Below are positions 8,051 to 16,721 of a DNA stretch of 64,000 nt, in pieces. The translations under genes were made by a program, and so were the position numbers. The DNA is taken from assembly GCA_934394855.1 (NCBI GenBank), contig CAKRRH010000008.1, positions 1 through 64,000 of the forward strand, read 5' to 3'. Below the pieces are notes generated by a model. That model saw only the letters and a list, made by a program, of their open reading frames with translations, made no database searches and was not told where the DNA came from. How positions within the stretch are numbered: the first letter of the stretch is position 1; each line of letters opens with the position of its first letter. Origin of the DNA: an uncultured Eubacteriales bacterium (GTDB taxonomy: Bacteria > Bacillota > Clostridia > Oscillospirales > Acutalibacteraceae).

Positions 8051-9288
8051 CAATACTCCCACAAACCTTGGTTTTTAAGACTCTGGATAATAGAATTATG
8101 CTCCGAGAGCGAATTTGTATAATAGAATTTTGCGTTCTTGTCGGTAACGAAATATGTAGCCGTGACTGTTTTATCGGGGTCAACAGCCGCCAAAACAGCG
8201 TTAAGGCTCGGAGAATCAAGCGGTCCGGGCGGCAATCCTTCGGTGTAGCCGACGTTTGTATTATATCGCTTGTCGGGATAATTTGCGGTCGGCGTCGACC
8301 CGAGATAATTTGCGTCGTCCCAATTCAGGCGGTTGTAGAACACCTGAGCAACCTTTGCCATGTTGTCGGGAGAGCCGCCTGCTTCAAGCTGAACGATCGA
8401 CGCCATTGTCAGCACCTCATGCATTGAATGACCGAGTTTTTTTGCTTTTGCGATATTTTCATCGGTAAACAAACGCTCGTCCGTCACAGACAGCATTTTG
8501 CTGATAGCTCGCTTAGCGTTATTAACGCCCTCGTCCTTTACATATGCGAATTTATAGGTATCGGGGAACAAATATCCCTCAAAACGGTAATAAACAGAGC
8601 CGGTCGGTATCTCGCTGACAAAATCATAATTATAGCTGCCCTTGTTCATTGCCTCCAAAAACTCGGATTTTGTGCAAAGTCCGTTTTCCTCAAATATTGC
8701 GATAATATCACGAATGCCCGAGCCTTCGGGGATCGTGATTTCCTTTTCCTCCGCCGTTGCACCGACGGTCTGGAGCGTGCTGATGATTCCCTCATAGCCC
8801 GAAGACGATGTTACGGTATAATATCCATATTGATATTTGCCGTCTTCGCCTTTCAGCTTAGAATAGAGCCTGAAAATCAGCGGATGGTCGATTGCGCCTG
8901 CGTCTTTTAATATGTTCGCAATATCTTCGGTGCTTGATCCTTCGGGAATTGTGATGTCATATTCCTTTGCTTCAGAAAATGTGATTCCCGAAATGTCAAA
9001 AAACGCCATGAGCGCAAAGGCTGAGATTGAACCCGCAATGATGATTATGCCCAAAACCCAGCAAAGCGAGGTAATGAGCTTTCTTTTTTTCTTGTTCCTG
9101 CGTTTTTTCATAGACTTCTCTTTTGCCTGATCGATAGTAACATTTTTATTGCCTGTATCCGCCTCAAGCGGCTTTTCATCGTCAACTACTGTGAAAAACG
9201 ATGATTTATCATTCGCCGAATTCAGAATGTTATCAATGTTAAATTCGTCGTTATTCGGCTTTTGGTTGTTATTGTTGTTATTATCCAT
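8050..9288 (-). CDS. mltG: Endolytic transglycosylase MltG
   Basis: MltG cuts nascent peptidoglycan and is a candidate terminator of glycan synthesis. The 412-residue protein has an Asn-rich, highly charged cytoplasmic N-terminus of ~70 residues, one membrane anchor (about 71-96), and an extracytoplasmic YceG domain with the LysM-like part followed by the catalytic region. MASIVQLEAGGSPDNMAKVA holds the catalytic Glu, and YFVTDKNAKFYYTNSLSEH is the conserved C-terminal block. The poly-Asn start (six Asn after MD) is a low-complexity oddity. The stop overlaps the next gene. Confidence 0.93.
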   Translation of the reverse strand: MDNNNNNNQKPNNDEFNIDNILNSANDKSSFFTVVDDEKPLEADTGNKNVTIDQAKEKSMKKRRNKKKRKLITSLCWVLGIIIIAGSISAFALMAFFDISGITFSEAKEYDITIPEGSSTEDIANILKDAGAIDHPLIFRLYSKLKGEDGKYQYGYYTVTSSSGYEGIISTLQTVGATAEEKEITIPEGSGIRDIIAIFEENGLCTKSEFLEAMNKGSYNYDFVSEIPTGSVYYRFEGYLFPDTYKFAYVKDEGVNNAKRAISKMLSVTDERLFTDENIAKAKKLGHSMHEVLTMASIVQLEAGGSPDNMAKVAQVFYNRLNWDDANYLGSTPTANYPDKRYNTNVGYTEGLPPGPLDSPSLNAVLAAVDPDKTVTATYFVTDKNAKFYYTNSLSEHNSIIQSLKNQGLWEY

Positions 9289-9354
9289 AAGCTAAATTTT
9301 TATTGCAAATAAAATTTGCAAAAATCCTTTCTTTGATAATATTTCAATATATTT

Positions 9355-9975
9355 TTATCGGTTTTTCTCAATCGTTCTTTTATGTTTGAATTTCGTTGAG
9401 ATTACACCTTTTTCTGTCAAAATCAAGTTGCATTTGCGGTCAAATCTGCCGGTAATCAGCGAATTGACAATGCACTCCGAGTAACAAATTCCGACTATAT
9501 TCCCCTTAAAATCAGACAAAAATCGGTCATAATACCCTTTGCCGTAGCCGAGCCGATAGCCGTTTTTGTCAAAGCAAAGTCCGGGAACAATGCAAATGCT
9601 GTTTTCGGTATCGGTAATGAGTCTTTCCTTGTCGGGAATCGGCTCATCAACCGAAAACGAACCGGGTTTTAAGTCGTCAAGGCTGTCGATTTTATAAAAC
9701 TCCATCTGCCTAGTCCCCGGAACGCACCGAGGAACGGCGACTGTCTTGCCGTCTTTTAATGCATGGTTTATGAACTCACGGGTATCAACCTCGATCGGTG
9801 TTGATACATAGCAAAAAACGGTTTGACACGAGCGGTATGAAAACAAATCGGTGATTCGCTTGCAAATTCGTTTATCTGCGGCGGTCTTTTGCACCTTTGG
9901 CATATTCAGCCGCATGGATTTATATTTTTGCCTGAGCGTGCTTTTATATTCCCGAATATCGCCTATTTTGCGCAT
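9355..9975 (-). CDS. fthC: 5-formyltetrahydrofolate cyclo-ligase
   Basis: The enzyme converts 5-formyl-THF to 5,10-methenyl-THF with ATP. The 206-residue sequence has the family blocks GSFSVDEPIPDKE and GYRLGYGKGYYDRFL (the glycine-rich nucleotide/folate site). It overlaps the DJ-1 gene by 13 bases, so the two are coupled. Together with thyX in the same run and folT under a THF riboswitch at 18.2 kb, it forms part of a folate-handling set. Confidence 0.92.
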   Translation of the reverse strand: MRKIGDIREYKSTLRQKYKSMRLNMPKVQKTAADKRICKRITDLFSYRSCQTVFCYVSTPIEVDTREFINHALKDGKTVAVPRCVPGTRQMEFYKIDSLDDLKPGSFSVDEPIPDKERLITDTENSICIVPGLCFDKNGYRLGYGKGYYDRFLSDFKGNIVGICYSECIVNSLITGRFDRKCNLILTEKGVISTKFKHKRTIEKNR

Positions 9976-10508
9976 TGCATCGATTCCTTTACCTTTTTCG
10001 CTTTTGCGCCTTTACCGAGTGCCGACGCAATCTCAAATGTAAAATCAAAAACAGCGCCCGCACCCTTACCGGTGATAATATTGCCGTCTTTTTCAGCCTG
10101 ATTTCCGCTATATTCTGCGCCGACAAGCTCCTGCTCAAATCCCGGAAAACAGGTCGCACGCTTGCCGTTAAGCAATCCCTTATGACCCAAAATCGAGGGT
10201 GCCGCGCAAATTGCGCAAACGAGTTTATCGTTTTGAACGCAAAAATCAATCATTTTCTGAACATATTCGCTTTTTTCTTCATTAAGCGTACCCGGCATTC
10301 CACCAGGCAAAACGACCGCCTGGACATCATCTGTCGGCGCCGCCATGTTGTCAACGGTATCCGCCAAAACGGTGATGTCATGAGCGCCTGTAATATCCTG
10401 TGAGCCGACGCCGACGGTAACAACATCAAATTCGCACCGTCTTAATATATCGACCGTCGCAAGCGCCTCTATCTCCTCAAAGCCTTGAGCCAAATATAGA
10501 TATATCAT
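9963..10508 (-). CDS. DJ-1/PfpI family protein
   Basis: The 181-residue protein matches the DJ-1 subfamily: LAQGFEEIEALATVDILRR holds the conserved Glu, and LVCAICAAPSILGHKGLL is the nucleophile elbow with the reactive cysteine. DJ-1 proteins are glutathione-independent glyoxalases or stress chaperones. It lies 15 bases after tmk and overlaps fthC. Confidence 0.9.
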   Translation of the reverse strand: MIYLYLAQGFEEIEALATVDILRRCEFDVVTVGVGSQDITGAHDITVLADTVDNMAAPTDDVQAVVLPGGMPGTLNEEKSEYVQKMIDFCVQNDKLVCAICAAPSILGHKGLLNGKRATCFPGFEQELVGAEYSGNQAEKDGNIITGKGAGAVFDFTFEIASALGKGAKAKKVKESMQCAK

Positions 10509-10523
10509 ACTTTCACTCCCATA

Positions 10524-11192
10524 TCATAAAACAGATTTAATCTGTTGTAATATTTTATCTGTTATTGTTTCGATCGGCAGCGGATTTTCGCCGTCGTCGC
10601 ATTTAATTGTTTTCCAGCCGAGTTTTACTGCCGAATAATGCGCCGCATTTCTGCAAGCACGAAGATAATCGGTGTCACGCTCATGAATATCCTTTTTGCC
10701 CTCGTCGTTATTATATCTGTTTGAGAGCATTTTTTGCGAAACATCAATGTCCATGTCCAAAAATATAACCAAATCGGGTTTCGGAATGCCGATAAGATTA
10801 AATTCGTAGTCGTAGAGCCACGACAAATATTCGTCCCATTTGTCTTCGGGCAATTTGCTTACCTGATGAATTGCGTTTGATGTGGTATAGCGGTCCGCCA
10901 AAATGACCGTGCCGTTATCATAATCCGCTTTCCAGTGCTGTTTGTAGCTTGCAAAGCGGTCAACCGCATAAAACGACGAAGCCGCATATGCATTGACATC
11001 ATCGGGGTGCGAGCCGAATTTGCCGCCTAAATACATCTTAACTAAAGTTGATGACGGATCGTCATAATCGGGCAGTTTGATCTGCTTAAACGATATGCTT
11101 TTCCTTTCAAACTCTTGTTTAATTCTTTCTACCTGAGTTGACTTTCCGCAGCCGTCAAGCCCCTCAATTACAATCAGTTTACCCAAAATCAT
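10524..11192 (-). CDS. tmk: Thymidylate kinase
   Basis: This enzyme phosphorylates dTMP to dTDP. The P-loop is GLDGCGKST (residues 11-19); DRYTTSNAIHQ is the DR(Y/F) substrate motif and DLVIFLDMD the Walker B region. The 222-residue length is normal. The gene overlaps the thyX stop by four bases (ATGA), so dTMP synthesis and its phosphorylation are co-translated. The lid region with SNRYNNDEGKKDIHE is of the longer type seen in some Clostridia. Confidence 0.9.
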   Translation of the reverse strand: MILGKLIVIEGLDGCGKSTQVERIKQEFERKSISFKQIKLPDYDDPSSTLVKMYLGGKFGSHPDDVNAYAASSFYAVDRFASYKQHWKADYDNGTVILADRYTTSNAIHQVSKLPEDKWDEYLSWLYDYEFNLIGIPKPDLVIFLDMDIDVSQKMLSNRYNNDEGKKDIHERDTDYLRACRNAAHYSAVKLGWKTIKCDDGENPLPIETITDKILQQIKSVL

Positions 11193-11953
11193 TCACCCAA
11201 ATTGCCATATTTTTCAACGACAGATTTCATTTTACCGCAAGTCATTTTGCCCTCTGGACATTTTCCGTTCATGCATGACGGACCTGCGTTTTTAAACAAT
11301 GTCGGTGCAACCTCACGAACAAGCCGCAGCATTTCGTCCGCTACCGCATGAATCTCCCATTGAGCACGGTTGCAGCAGCGAAGATTGAAGAAATTATATA
11401 GGCTTCTTGCGTTGAATGTCGCAATCATTTTTGTGCAGCAAGCGTTCGGCAAAACAAATCTTGCGTCCTCGATCGCTTTTTTCTGTGCCTTTTGACGGGC
11501 ATTTTTTTCGTCCATGCCCTCAGCCAAAAATGTTTCATAGTGCTTTTTTTGCAAAATGTCGGCTAACATATTGTAATGCTTTGTGTCCTCTTCCATTGCC
11601 CTCATATATTCGGCTTTGGCTTCGGGAATCAATTCGATTTCGGGAGGCACGACAAATTCAAAATTATTCTCCGCAACATATCGCTGACTTTGGACCGAAA
11701 ACGAAGCGATCCGATGACGGGTGACCTCAGCCAAAAAAGATCTCGAAACACCCTCGATTCCGAATGTAAAGGTAACATGCTCAATCGGGCTTTGGTGACC
11801 GATTGAACCGAGCATTTCAATAAATGATGATGCTTTTTCGTCGGTCAGTCCGTCCATTACGGTGTCGATCGTTGACGGCGAATAGCAAAGCTTAGCCGCA
11901 CAGGCAATCGTTTTTTCGGGTTCGGGTGTATGTGCAATCAAAGTAACTTTCAT
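11189..11953 (-). CDS. thyX: FAD-dependent thymidylate synthase
   Basis: ThyX makes dTMP from dUMP with methylene-THF and NADPH through FAD. The signature RHRxxSxxxxSxRY is present as RHRIASFSVQSQRY (residues 79-92), and NARSLYNFFNLRCCNRAQWE is the conserved second block with the dUMP-contacting arginines. It is 254 residues long. The window has no thyA. It is the first gene of the minus-strand run and is preceded by a clear promoter. Confidence 0.95.
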   Translation of the reverse strand: MKVTLIAHTPEPEKTIACAAKLCYSPSTIDTVMDGLTDEKASSFIEMLGSIGHQSPIEHVTFTFGIEGVSRSFLAEVTRHRIASFSVQSQRYVAENNFEFVVPPEIELIPEAKAEYMRAMEEDTKHYNMLADILQKKHYETFLAEGMDEKNARQKAQKKAIEDARFVLPNACCTKMIATFNARSLYNFFNLRCCNRAQWEIHAVADEMLRLVREVAPTLFKNAGPSCMNGKCPEGKMTCGKMKSVVEKYGNLGE

Positions 11954-11987
11954 TTCGATAATACTCCATCATTTCATTATTGGATTC

Positions 11988-12016
11988 ATTATAACAAAAA
12001 ATCGCAAAAAATACAA
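11988..12016 (-). promoter_or_regulatory. Promoter of the thyX run
   Basis: On the minus strand TTGTAT (12016-12011) and TATAAT (11993-11988) are 17 bases apart, about 35 bases ahead of the thyX ATG. Confidence 0.75.
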
Positions 12017-12030
12017 CAAAAACCGCAAAA

Positions 12031-12110
12031 TATTTGCATAAAACAAAATCTGCCGTACGATATTTGCATATATTGAGCAATTTATCAAGTTATGCTTGTA
12101 TTTTTGCATA
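12031..12110. promoter_or_regulatory. Three TTTGCATA motifs between divergent promoters
   Basis: TATTTGCATA occurs exactly at 12031-12040 and 12061-12070, and TTTTTGCATA at 12101-12110, inside the spacer of the plus-strand promoter. Same-orientation spacing is 30 and 40 bases, close to whole turns of the helix. This may be a regulator binding array shared by the two divergent runs; an AT-rich coincidence is possible. Confidence 0.4.
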
Positions 12111-12124
12111 AAATTAGGTATAAT
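12096..12124 (+). promoter_or_regulatory. Promoter of the M50-scpAB run
   Basis: TTGTAT (12096-12101) and TATAAT (12119-12124) are separated by 17 bases, 24 bases before the ATG at 12148. Confidence 0.75.
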
Positions 12125-12147
12125 GAGATGAAAAGGAGAATTGAGAT

Positions 12148-12867
12148 ATGCTTGAAAGATTTTTGGAAGGCTCGCTGCTCGGCGAACTGATCACATCAAT
12201 AAGAAATGCCGATGTTTGGGGGCTTATCGCCTCGATCATAACGATTGCCGTTTTGCTTCTAATTTGCCTGCCGATTCATGAAGCGGCTCATGCGTTCATG
12301 GCGCACAAACTCGGCGACAACACGGCAAAATATGAGGGCAGACTGACGCTGAATCCTTTTAAGCATCTTGACCCACTCGGCGCATTGATGATTATGATAA
12401 TCGGCGTCGGCTATGCAAAGCCTGTTCCTGTCAACATGATGAATTTTAAAAACCGCAAGCGTGACATGGCGCTGACAGCCGCCGCAGGTCCTCTTTCGAA
12501 CCTGTTAATGGGCATTATTTTTACATTTCTTTATGTTCTCGTCGGTCAGTTTTCGGTCGTTCAAGACAGCGTTTCATATTACATTCTGATTGTTTTATAT
12601 ATGATTTTTACAACCGCCGCTTCAATCAACATATCTCTTGCGGTGTTTAACCTGATTCCGATTCCGCCCTTTGACGGCTCACGGATTCTGGGATTTTTCC
12701 TGCCCGACCGAATTTATTACAAGATAATGCAATATGAGCAGATAATTTTCTATGTTGTTCTGTTCCTGCTTTTCTTCGGTTTTCTTTCAGGACCCCTGTC
12801 CACCTTCATCGGCTGGATCCAATATGGCATATACTGGCTTGTATCACTGCCTTTCAGACTGTTTTAG
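12148..12867 (+). CDS. Site-2 protease family (M50) membrane protein
   Basis: The 239-residue polytopic protein has HEAAH at 44-48 (zinc-binding HExxH) in the second membrane segment and NLIPIPPFDGSRI in a later segment, the conserved Asp region of M50 intramembrane proteases. There is no PDZ or CBS domain, as in the short YwhC/Rip-like group often placed just upstream of scpA in Clostridia. The substrate is unknown. AAGGAG lies nine bases ahead of the ATG. It opens the operon and ends in TAG. Confidence 0.88.
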   Translation: MLERFLEGSLLGELITSIRNADVWGLIASIITIAVLLLICLPIHEAAHAFMAHKLGDNTAKYEGRLTLNPFKHLDPLGALMIMIIGVGYAKPVPVNMMNFKNRKRDMALTAAAGPLSNLLMGIIFTFLYVLVGQFSVVQDSVSYYILIVLYMIFTTAASINISLAVFNLIPIPPFDGSRILGFFLPDRIYYKIMQYEQIIFYVVLFLLFFGFLSGPLSTFIGWIQYGIYWLVSLPFRLF

Positions 12868-12906
12868 ACAATATTCACACACTAATCCCGAAAGGATATA
12901 TTCGCT

Positions 12907-13644
12907 TTGGAAATCGACGCACTTTCCTTTAAAATCGATGTATTTGAAGGTCCGCTTGACCTGCTTTTGCAGCTGATTGCAAAAAACAAACTGAATATAT
13001 ATGACATTCCGATTTCACTGCTTGTCGATCAGTACATTGAACAGATCAACCTGTTCAAAGAGCATAACACCGACATTGCAAGCGAATTTTTGGAAATGGC
13101 GGCAAGGCTCATCTATATTAAAACTGCAACTCTTTTGCCGAAATATGAAGATGAGGGCGAGATTTTGAAAGCCGAGCTTACGGGCGAGCTTATCGAATAT
13201 CAAACCTGTCAGCACATGGCGGGGCTTTTGTCGCAAATGACCGACGGATTCAATATGTTTGTCCGCCGTCCGTCACAGGTCGAGATTGATAAATCATATA
13301 AACGCACGCATGAACCCGAGCTTTTGCAGAAATATTATCTTGACGCTGTCGGCAGAGGCTTAAGAAAGCTGCCGCCGCCTGCGACCGCATTTTCGGGAAT
13401 CGTTTCAAAGAAAATCGTTTCTGTATCTTCACGGATAATTCATGTTATCCGCAACCTTTATAACGGCAAAAAGCGCAGTTTTCGTTCATTATTTGAAGAT
13501 TCCAAATCGCGCTCCGAGGTCGTTGCAACATTTTTGGCGGTGCTTGAACTTGTTAAGGCTAAACGAATCACCGTTGACGGCGACATTGACAACATGAGCG
13601 TAAAACTCGAAAGGCATGGTAGAAAAGTTGGAAAAGAAGAATAA
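12907..13644 (+). CDS. scpA: Segregation and condensation protein A
   Basis: ScpA is the kleisin of the bacterial SMC-ScpAB condensin. The start is TTG at 12907 with AAAGGAT upstream. The family opening FKIDVFEGPLDLLLQLI is at residues 8-24 and the winged-helix C-terminus that closes the SMC head is at the end. The 245-residue length is normal. Its last 29 bases overlap scpB, the usual arrangement. Confidence 0.95.
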   Translation: MEIDALSFKIDVFEGPLDLLLQLIAKNKLNIYDIPISLLVDQYIEQINLFKEHNTDIASEFLEMAARLIYIKTATLLPKYEDEGEILKAELTGELIEYQTCQHMAGLLSQMTDGFNMFVRRPSQVEIDKSYKRTHEPELLQKYYLDAVGRGLRKLPPPATAFSGIVSKKIVSVSSRIIHVIRNLYNGKKRSFRSLFEDSKSRSEVVATFLAVLELVKAKRITVDGDIDNMSVKLERHGRKVGKEE

Positions 13645-14329
13645 TCTTGCAATATTCGAGGCGATTTTGTTTGCCGCGGGAGAACCTCTTGAAACGGACA
13701 AAATTGCAGAGGCAATGGAAATATCAAATGAAGATGTGATTACTCTTTTTGAGCAGTTAAACGAAGAATATAACAAGCGAGACGGCGGCCTTACCATATT
13801 AAAGCTGGCAAATAAAATTCAGCTTGCGACAAAAAAGGACTATTATCCATATGTCAGAGTGGTGCTTGAAATCAAGCGCAACACTCCCCTTTCTCAAGCC
13901 GCTTTTGAGGTCCTTGCGGTAATCGCATATAACCAGCCTGTCACAAAAAGCTTCATTGAGCAGGTCAGAGGCGTTGACTGTTCGGGTGTTGTGTCAAGCC
14001 TTTGTGAAAAAGGATTGATTGAAGAACGAGGCAGACTCGACCTCCCCGGAAGACCGCTTCTATATGGCACAACAGATTCATTTTTGCGTTGTTTTTCGCT
14101 TTCTTCTCTTGCCGATTTGCCGCCGCTTCCTCATGATGAAGAAAACGGCGAAGAAAATGACGATGAATCGGACGAGCCGAGGGATAAGCAGGAGCAGGAA
14201 ATAATCGACGACGCAAAATCAATTGAGCTTACCGTCGAGCGCCCCGAAAACGACGAACAGAATGAGCATGACGGTGGCAGTGACAGCGATATTAACAACG
14301 ACGACAATTCACAGATAAAATTTGATTAA
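13616..14329 (+). CDS. scpB: Segregation and condensation protein B
   Basis: ScpB dimers bind ScpA. The two winged-helix domains lie in the first ~170 residues (FEAILFAAGEPLE; AFEVLAVIAYNQPVTKSFIE; LDLPGRPLLYGTTDSFLRCF). The remaining ~65 residues are an acidic, probably disordered tail rich in Asp, Glu and Asn, longer than usual. Translation is coupled to scpA by overlap. Confidence 0.94.
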   Translation: MVEKLEKKNNLAIFEAILFAAGEPLETDKIAEAMEISNEDVITLFEQLNEEYNKRDGGLTILKLANKIQLATKKDYYPYVRVVLEIKRNTPLSQAAFEVLAVIAYNQPVTKSFIEQVRGVDCSGVVSSLCEKGLIEERGRLDLPGRPLLYGTTDSFLRCFSLSSLADLPPLPHDEENGEENDDESDEPRDKQEQEIIDDAKSIELTVERPENDEQNEHDGGSDSDINNDDNSQIKFD

Positions 14330-14397
14330 AACTGATTGAAAAATCGGATTTACGGCAAAAATATAACTATGATTGCCGAATTTGAGGTGATGTGCAT

Positions 14398-15051
14398 TTG
14401 ACAGCGTTATATATAATCGGCGCAATTTTAGCCATGCTGATGCTGATTTTGCTATCATCTGCAAGACTCTGCGTTAAATATGACGAAGATTTCAAATTAT
14501 CTTTGCGGTTTTGGTTTATAAAAATAAATCTCTATCCGCAGGAAAAGAAAGATAAAAAGAAGAAATCGAAAAAAGACGGCAATGATAATGAAACCGATTC
14601 GAGCAAGGAAAAGCTAAAAAAATCGGTTGATAAAAAGGGCTATGCGGATACATTCGTTTTGATTAAGAATTCGCTCTCCGAGCTTTTGAAAAGCCTCGGA
14701 ACGCTTGTTTCTCACATTCGCATAAAGCCGCTAAAACTGAAATTAATCATGGCAGGAAAAGACGCCGCAGACCTTGCAATCGAATATGGCAGACTGTGCG
14801 CCGTGTTCTATCCGTTTTTGGCATATCTTTGCGAGATCATGACGGTAAAAAACAAAAATATATATATCGGCGTTGACTATCTGAAGCAGAATTATGAGTT
14901 AAAGCTTGATTTAACCGTGAAAATTCGTGTAATTTTTATGCTTAGCTTTGCAATCAAAGCACTGTTCAGCCTTATCAAGACAAAAGTTAAACAGATTATA
15001 GAACAAAACAAAATCACGACCAACAATACCGAAAGGAATGTTATAAAATGA
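14398..15051 (+). CDS. DUF2953 domain protein (YtfI-like)
   Basis: A single N-terminal membrane segment (first ~25 residues) is followed by a Lys/Asp-rich linker with poly-Lys stretches and then a DUF2953-like domain. In Bacillus the homologue ytfI is adjacent to ytfJ, and the same pair occurs here with a 4-base overlap, which supports the assignment. A GTG at 14392 is in frame but lies two bases from the GAGGTG; the TTG at 14398 has an eight-base spacing and is preferred. Function is unknown; the context suggests an accessory to the GerW protein. Confidence 0.75.
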   Translation: MTALYIIGAILAMLMLILLSSARLCVKYDEDFKLSLRFWFIKINLYPQEKKDKKKKSKKDGNDNETDSSKEKLKKSVDKKGYADTFVLIKNSLSELLKSLGTLVSHIRIKPLKLKLIMAGKDAADLAIEYGRLCAVFYPFLAYLCEIMTVKNKNIYIGVDYLKQNYELKLDLTVKIRVIFMLSFAIKALFSLIKTKVKQIIEQNKITTNNTERNVIK

Positions 15052-15482
15052 GCAACAACATCAACAACATTATGAGCGATACGGTTGATAAGATTAAATC
15101 GATGGCGTCGGTTGACACAATAATCGGCGACCCGGTTGACCTCGGCGACGGAATCAGAGTTATCCCGGTTTCAAAGGTATCATATGGCTTTGCCTCGGGC
15201 GGTTCGGACATTCCGACCTCAAAAACTCAAAAGGAAGTATTCGGCGGTGGCGGCGGTGCCGGCATGACCGTTACTCCGGTTGCGTTTTTGGTGCTTCAAA
15301 ACGGCAATGTCAAAATGCTGAATGTTGACATGACCCCAAGCTCGCTTGATAAGGCAGTCGAGTTGATTCCGGATATGTTTGACCGTGTCGTGGGCATGAT
15401 CAATAACGCTAAATCAAAGACAACCAAGCTTGATGACAGCGAGATCGTCGAAAAAGCGAAAGAAGAAATGAACAAAAAATAA
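15048..15482 (+). CDS. ytfJ: GerW family sporulation protein (YtfJ)
   Basis: The 144-residue protein has the family core VDTIIGDPVDLGDGIRVIPV, SKVSYGFASGG and the glycine-rich GGGGGAGMTVTPVAFLV. In Bacillus YtfJ/GerW is a forespore-made inner-membrane-associated protein needed for germination; homologues also occur in non-sporulating bacteria, so it does not prove spore formation. It is in an operon with the DUF2953 gene. Confidence 0.92.
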   Translation: MSNNINNIMSDTVDKIKSMASVDTIIGDPVDLGDGIRVIPVSKVSYGFASGGSDIPTSKTQKEVFGGGGGAGMTVTPVAFLVLQNGNVKMLNVDMTPSSLDKAVELIPDMFDRVVGMINNAKSKTTKLDDSEIVEKAKEEMNKK

Positions 15483-15573
15483 TTTTACAACATTTCTTGT
15501 AACCGAGCGATAGAAATAATCATGCAATTTACAACCGCCTGCCGCATATATCTGATTATGGCAGGTGATTGTT

Positions 15574-16701
15574 TTGATTAGAAAATTTTCGGCAGTTGTA
15601 ATATGCGTTATTTTGTGTTTTTCGACATTTAACCACTGCGCATTCGCTTATTCCGCACAGTGCTATGTGCTCTATGACCCAGAAAGCGGTCGTGTTCTTG
15701 ACGGACGCAATGCAAAAATGCATCATTCAATGGCAAGCACCACTAAGATCATGACGGCATTGCTTTTGTGTGAGGACGGAAATCTTCATAAAATCGTAAC
15801 GGTGAACGCAAAAGCCGTCAGAGTCGAGGGTACATCAGTCGGATTGAAAGACGGCGACAAAATTACACGGGAAGCGCTTTTATACGGGCTTTTGCTTGAA
15901 TCGGGCAACGATGCCGCAAATGCTATCGCATATGAGCTCGGCGGAAATATCAAAAATTTTGCTAAGATGATGAATGACCGTGCAAAGCTGATCGGCATGA
16001 CAGGCACGCATTTTGTAACGCCGTCCGGGCTTGACGATAAGGCGCATTATACTACCGCATATGACATGGCGCTGCTTGCCGCAGCTGCCATGAACAACGA
16101 TTCATTCAGAGCTGCTTGTTCAAGCAAAACATACCGTGCGGTTTATAACGGCGAAAATTCAACAAGAACATATTCAAACCACAACCGATTACTATATTCC
16201 CTTGAGGGTGCCGAAGGAATAAAAACGGGATTTACCAAAAAATCGGGCAGATGTCTTGTGTCGTCATGCAAAAGATTCGGCAAACGGCTGATTGCGGTAA
16301 CACTTAATGCAGGTGACGATTGGAACGACCATAAAGCGCTCTATGATTATGGATTTTCACAATATGAAAAGGTTGTTTTGGACAGCAAATTTGATTTTAA
16401 ACCGCTGTGCGTTGCAGGCGGCAAAGAATCATGCGTAAAACTGAGCGCAAAGCCTGTTGAAATAATGCTTCACAAGGACGAAATTTCCCGTGCGGAATAT
16501 ATAATCGAGCAGCCTCGGTTTGTCTATGCTCCCCTGCTTTGCTCGGAATGCGTCGGATATGTTCGGTGGTATGTAAACGGCAGAGAAGTCGCAAAATCCG
16601 AAATAATGACGGAAAACGCTGTTGCAAAGCAAGATATTAACGAGCCGAATGTCGGCGAAATAATTTTAAACTGGATAAAAATAATGATTAGTTTCAGCTA
16701 A
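15574..16701 (+). CDS. D-alanyl-D-alanine carboxypeptidase (S11, DacF-like)
   Basis: This penicillin-binding protein removes the terminal D-Ala of peptidoglycan stem peptides. A signal peptide covers the first ~30 residues. The motifs are STTK (SxxK nucleophile), SGN (SxN) and KTG (in GIKTGFTKKSGR). A C-terminal beta domain follows, with a hydrophobic amphipathic end (ILNWIKIMISFS) typical of membrane-surface anchoring. TTG at 15574 has AGGTGA five bases ahead; an upstream GTG falls inside that site. CCTGCC/GGCAGG pairing (about 15537-15565) could mask it. Confidence 0.92.
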   Translation: MIRKFSAVVICVILCFSTFNHCAFAYSAQCYVLYDPESGRVLDGRNAKMHHSMASTTKIMTALLLCEDGNLHKIVTVNAKAVRVEGTSVGLKDGDKITREALLYGLLLESGNDAANAIAYELGGNIKNFAKMMNDRAKLIGMTGTHFVTPSGLDDKAHYTTAYDMALLAAAAMNNDSFRAACSSKTYRAVYNGENSTRTYSNHNRLLYSLEGAEGIKTGFTKKSGRCLVSSCKRFGKRLIAVTLNAGDDWNDHKALYDYGFSQYEKVVLDSKFDFKPLCVAGGKESCVKLSAKPVEIMLHKDEISRAEYIIEQPRFVYAPLLCSECVGYVRWYVNGREVAKSEIMTENAVAKQDINEPNVGEIILNWIKIMISFS

Positions 16702-16721
16702 ATGAAAGGAATTTTTAAACT

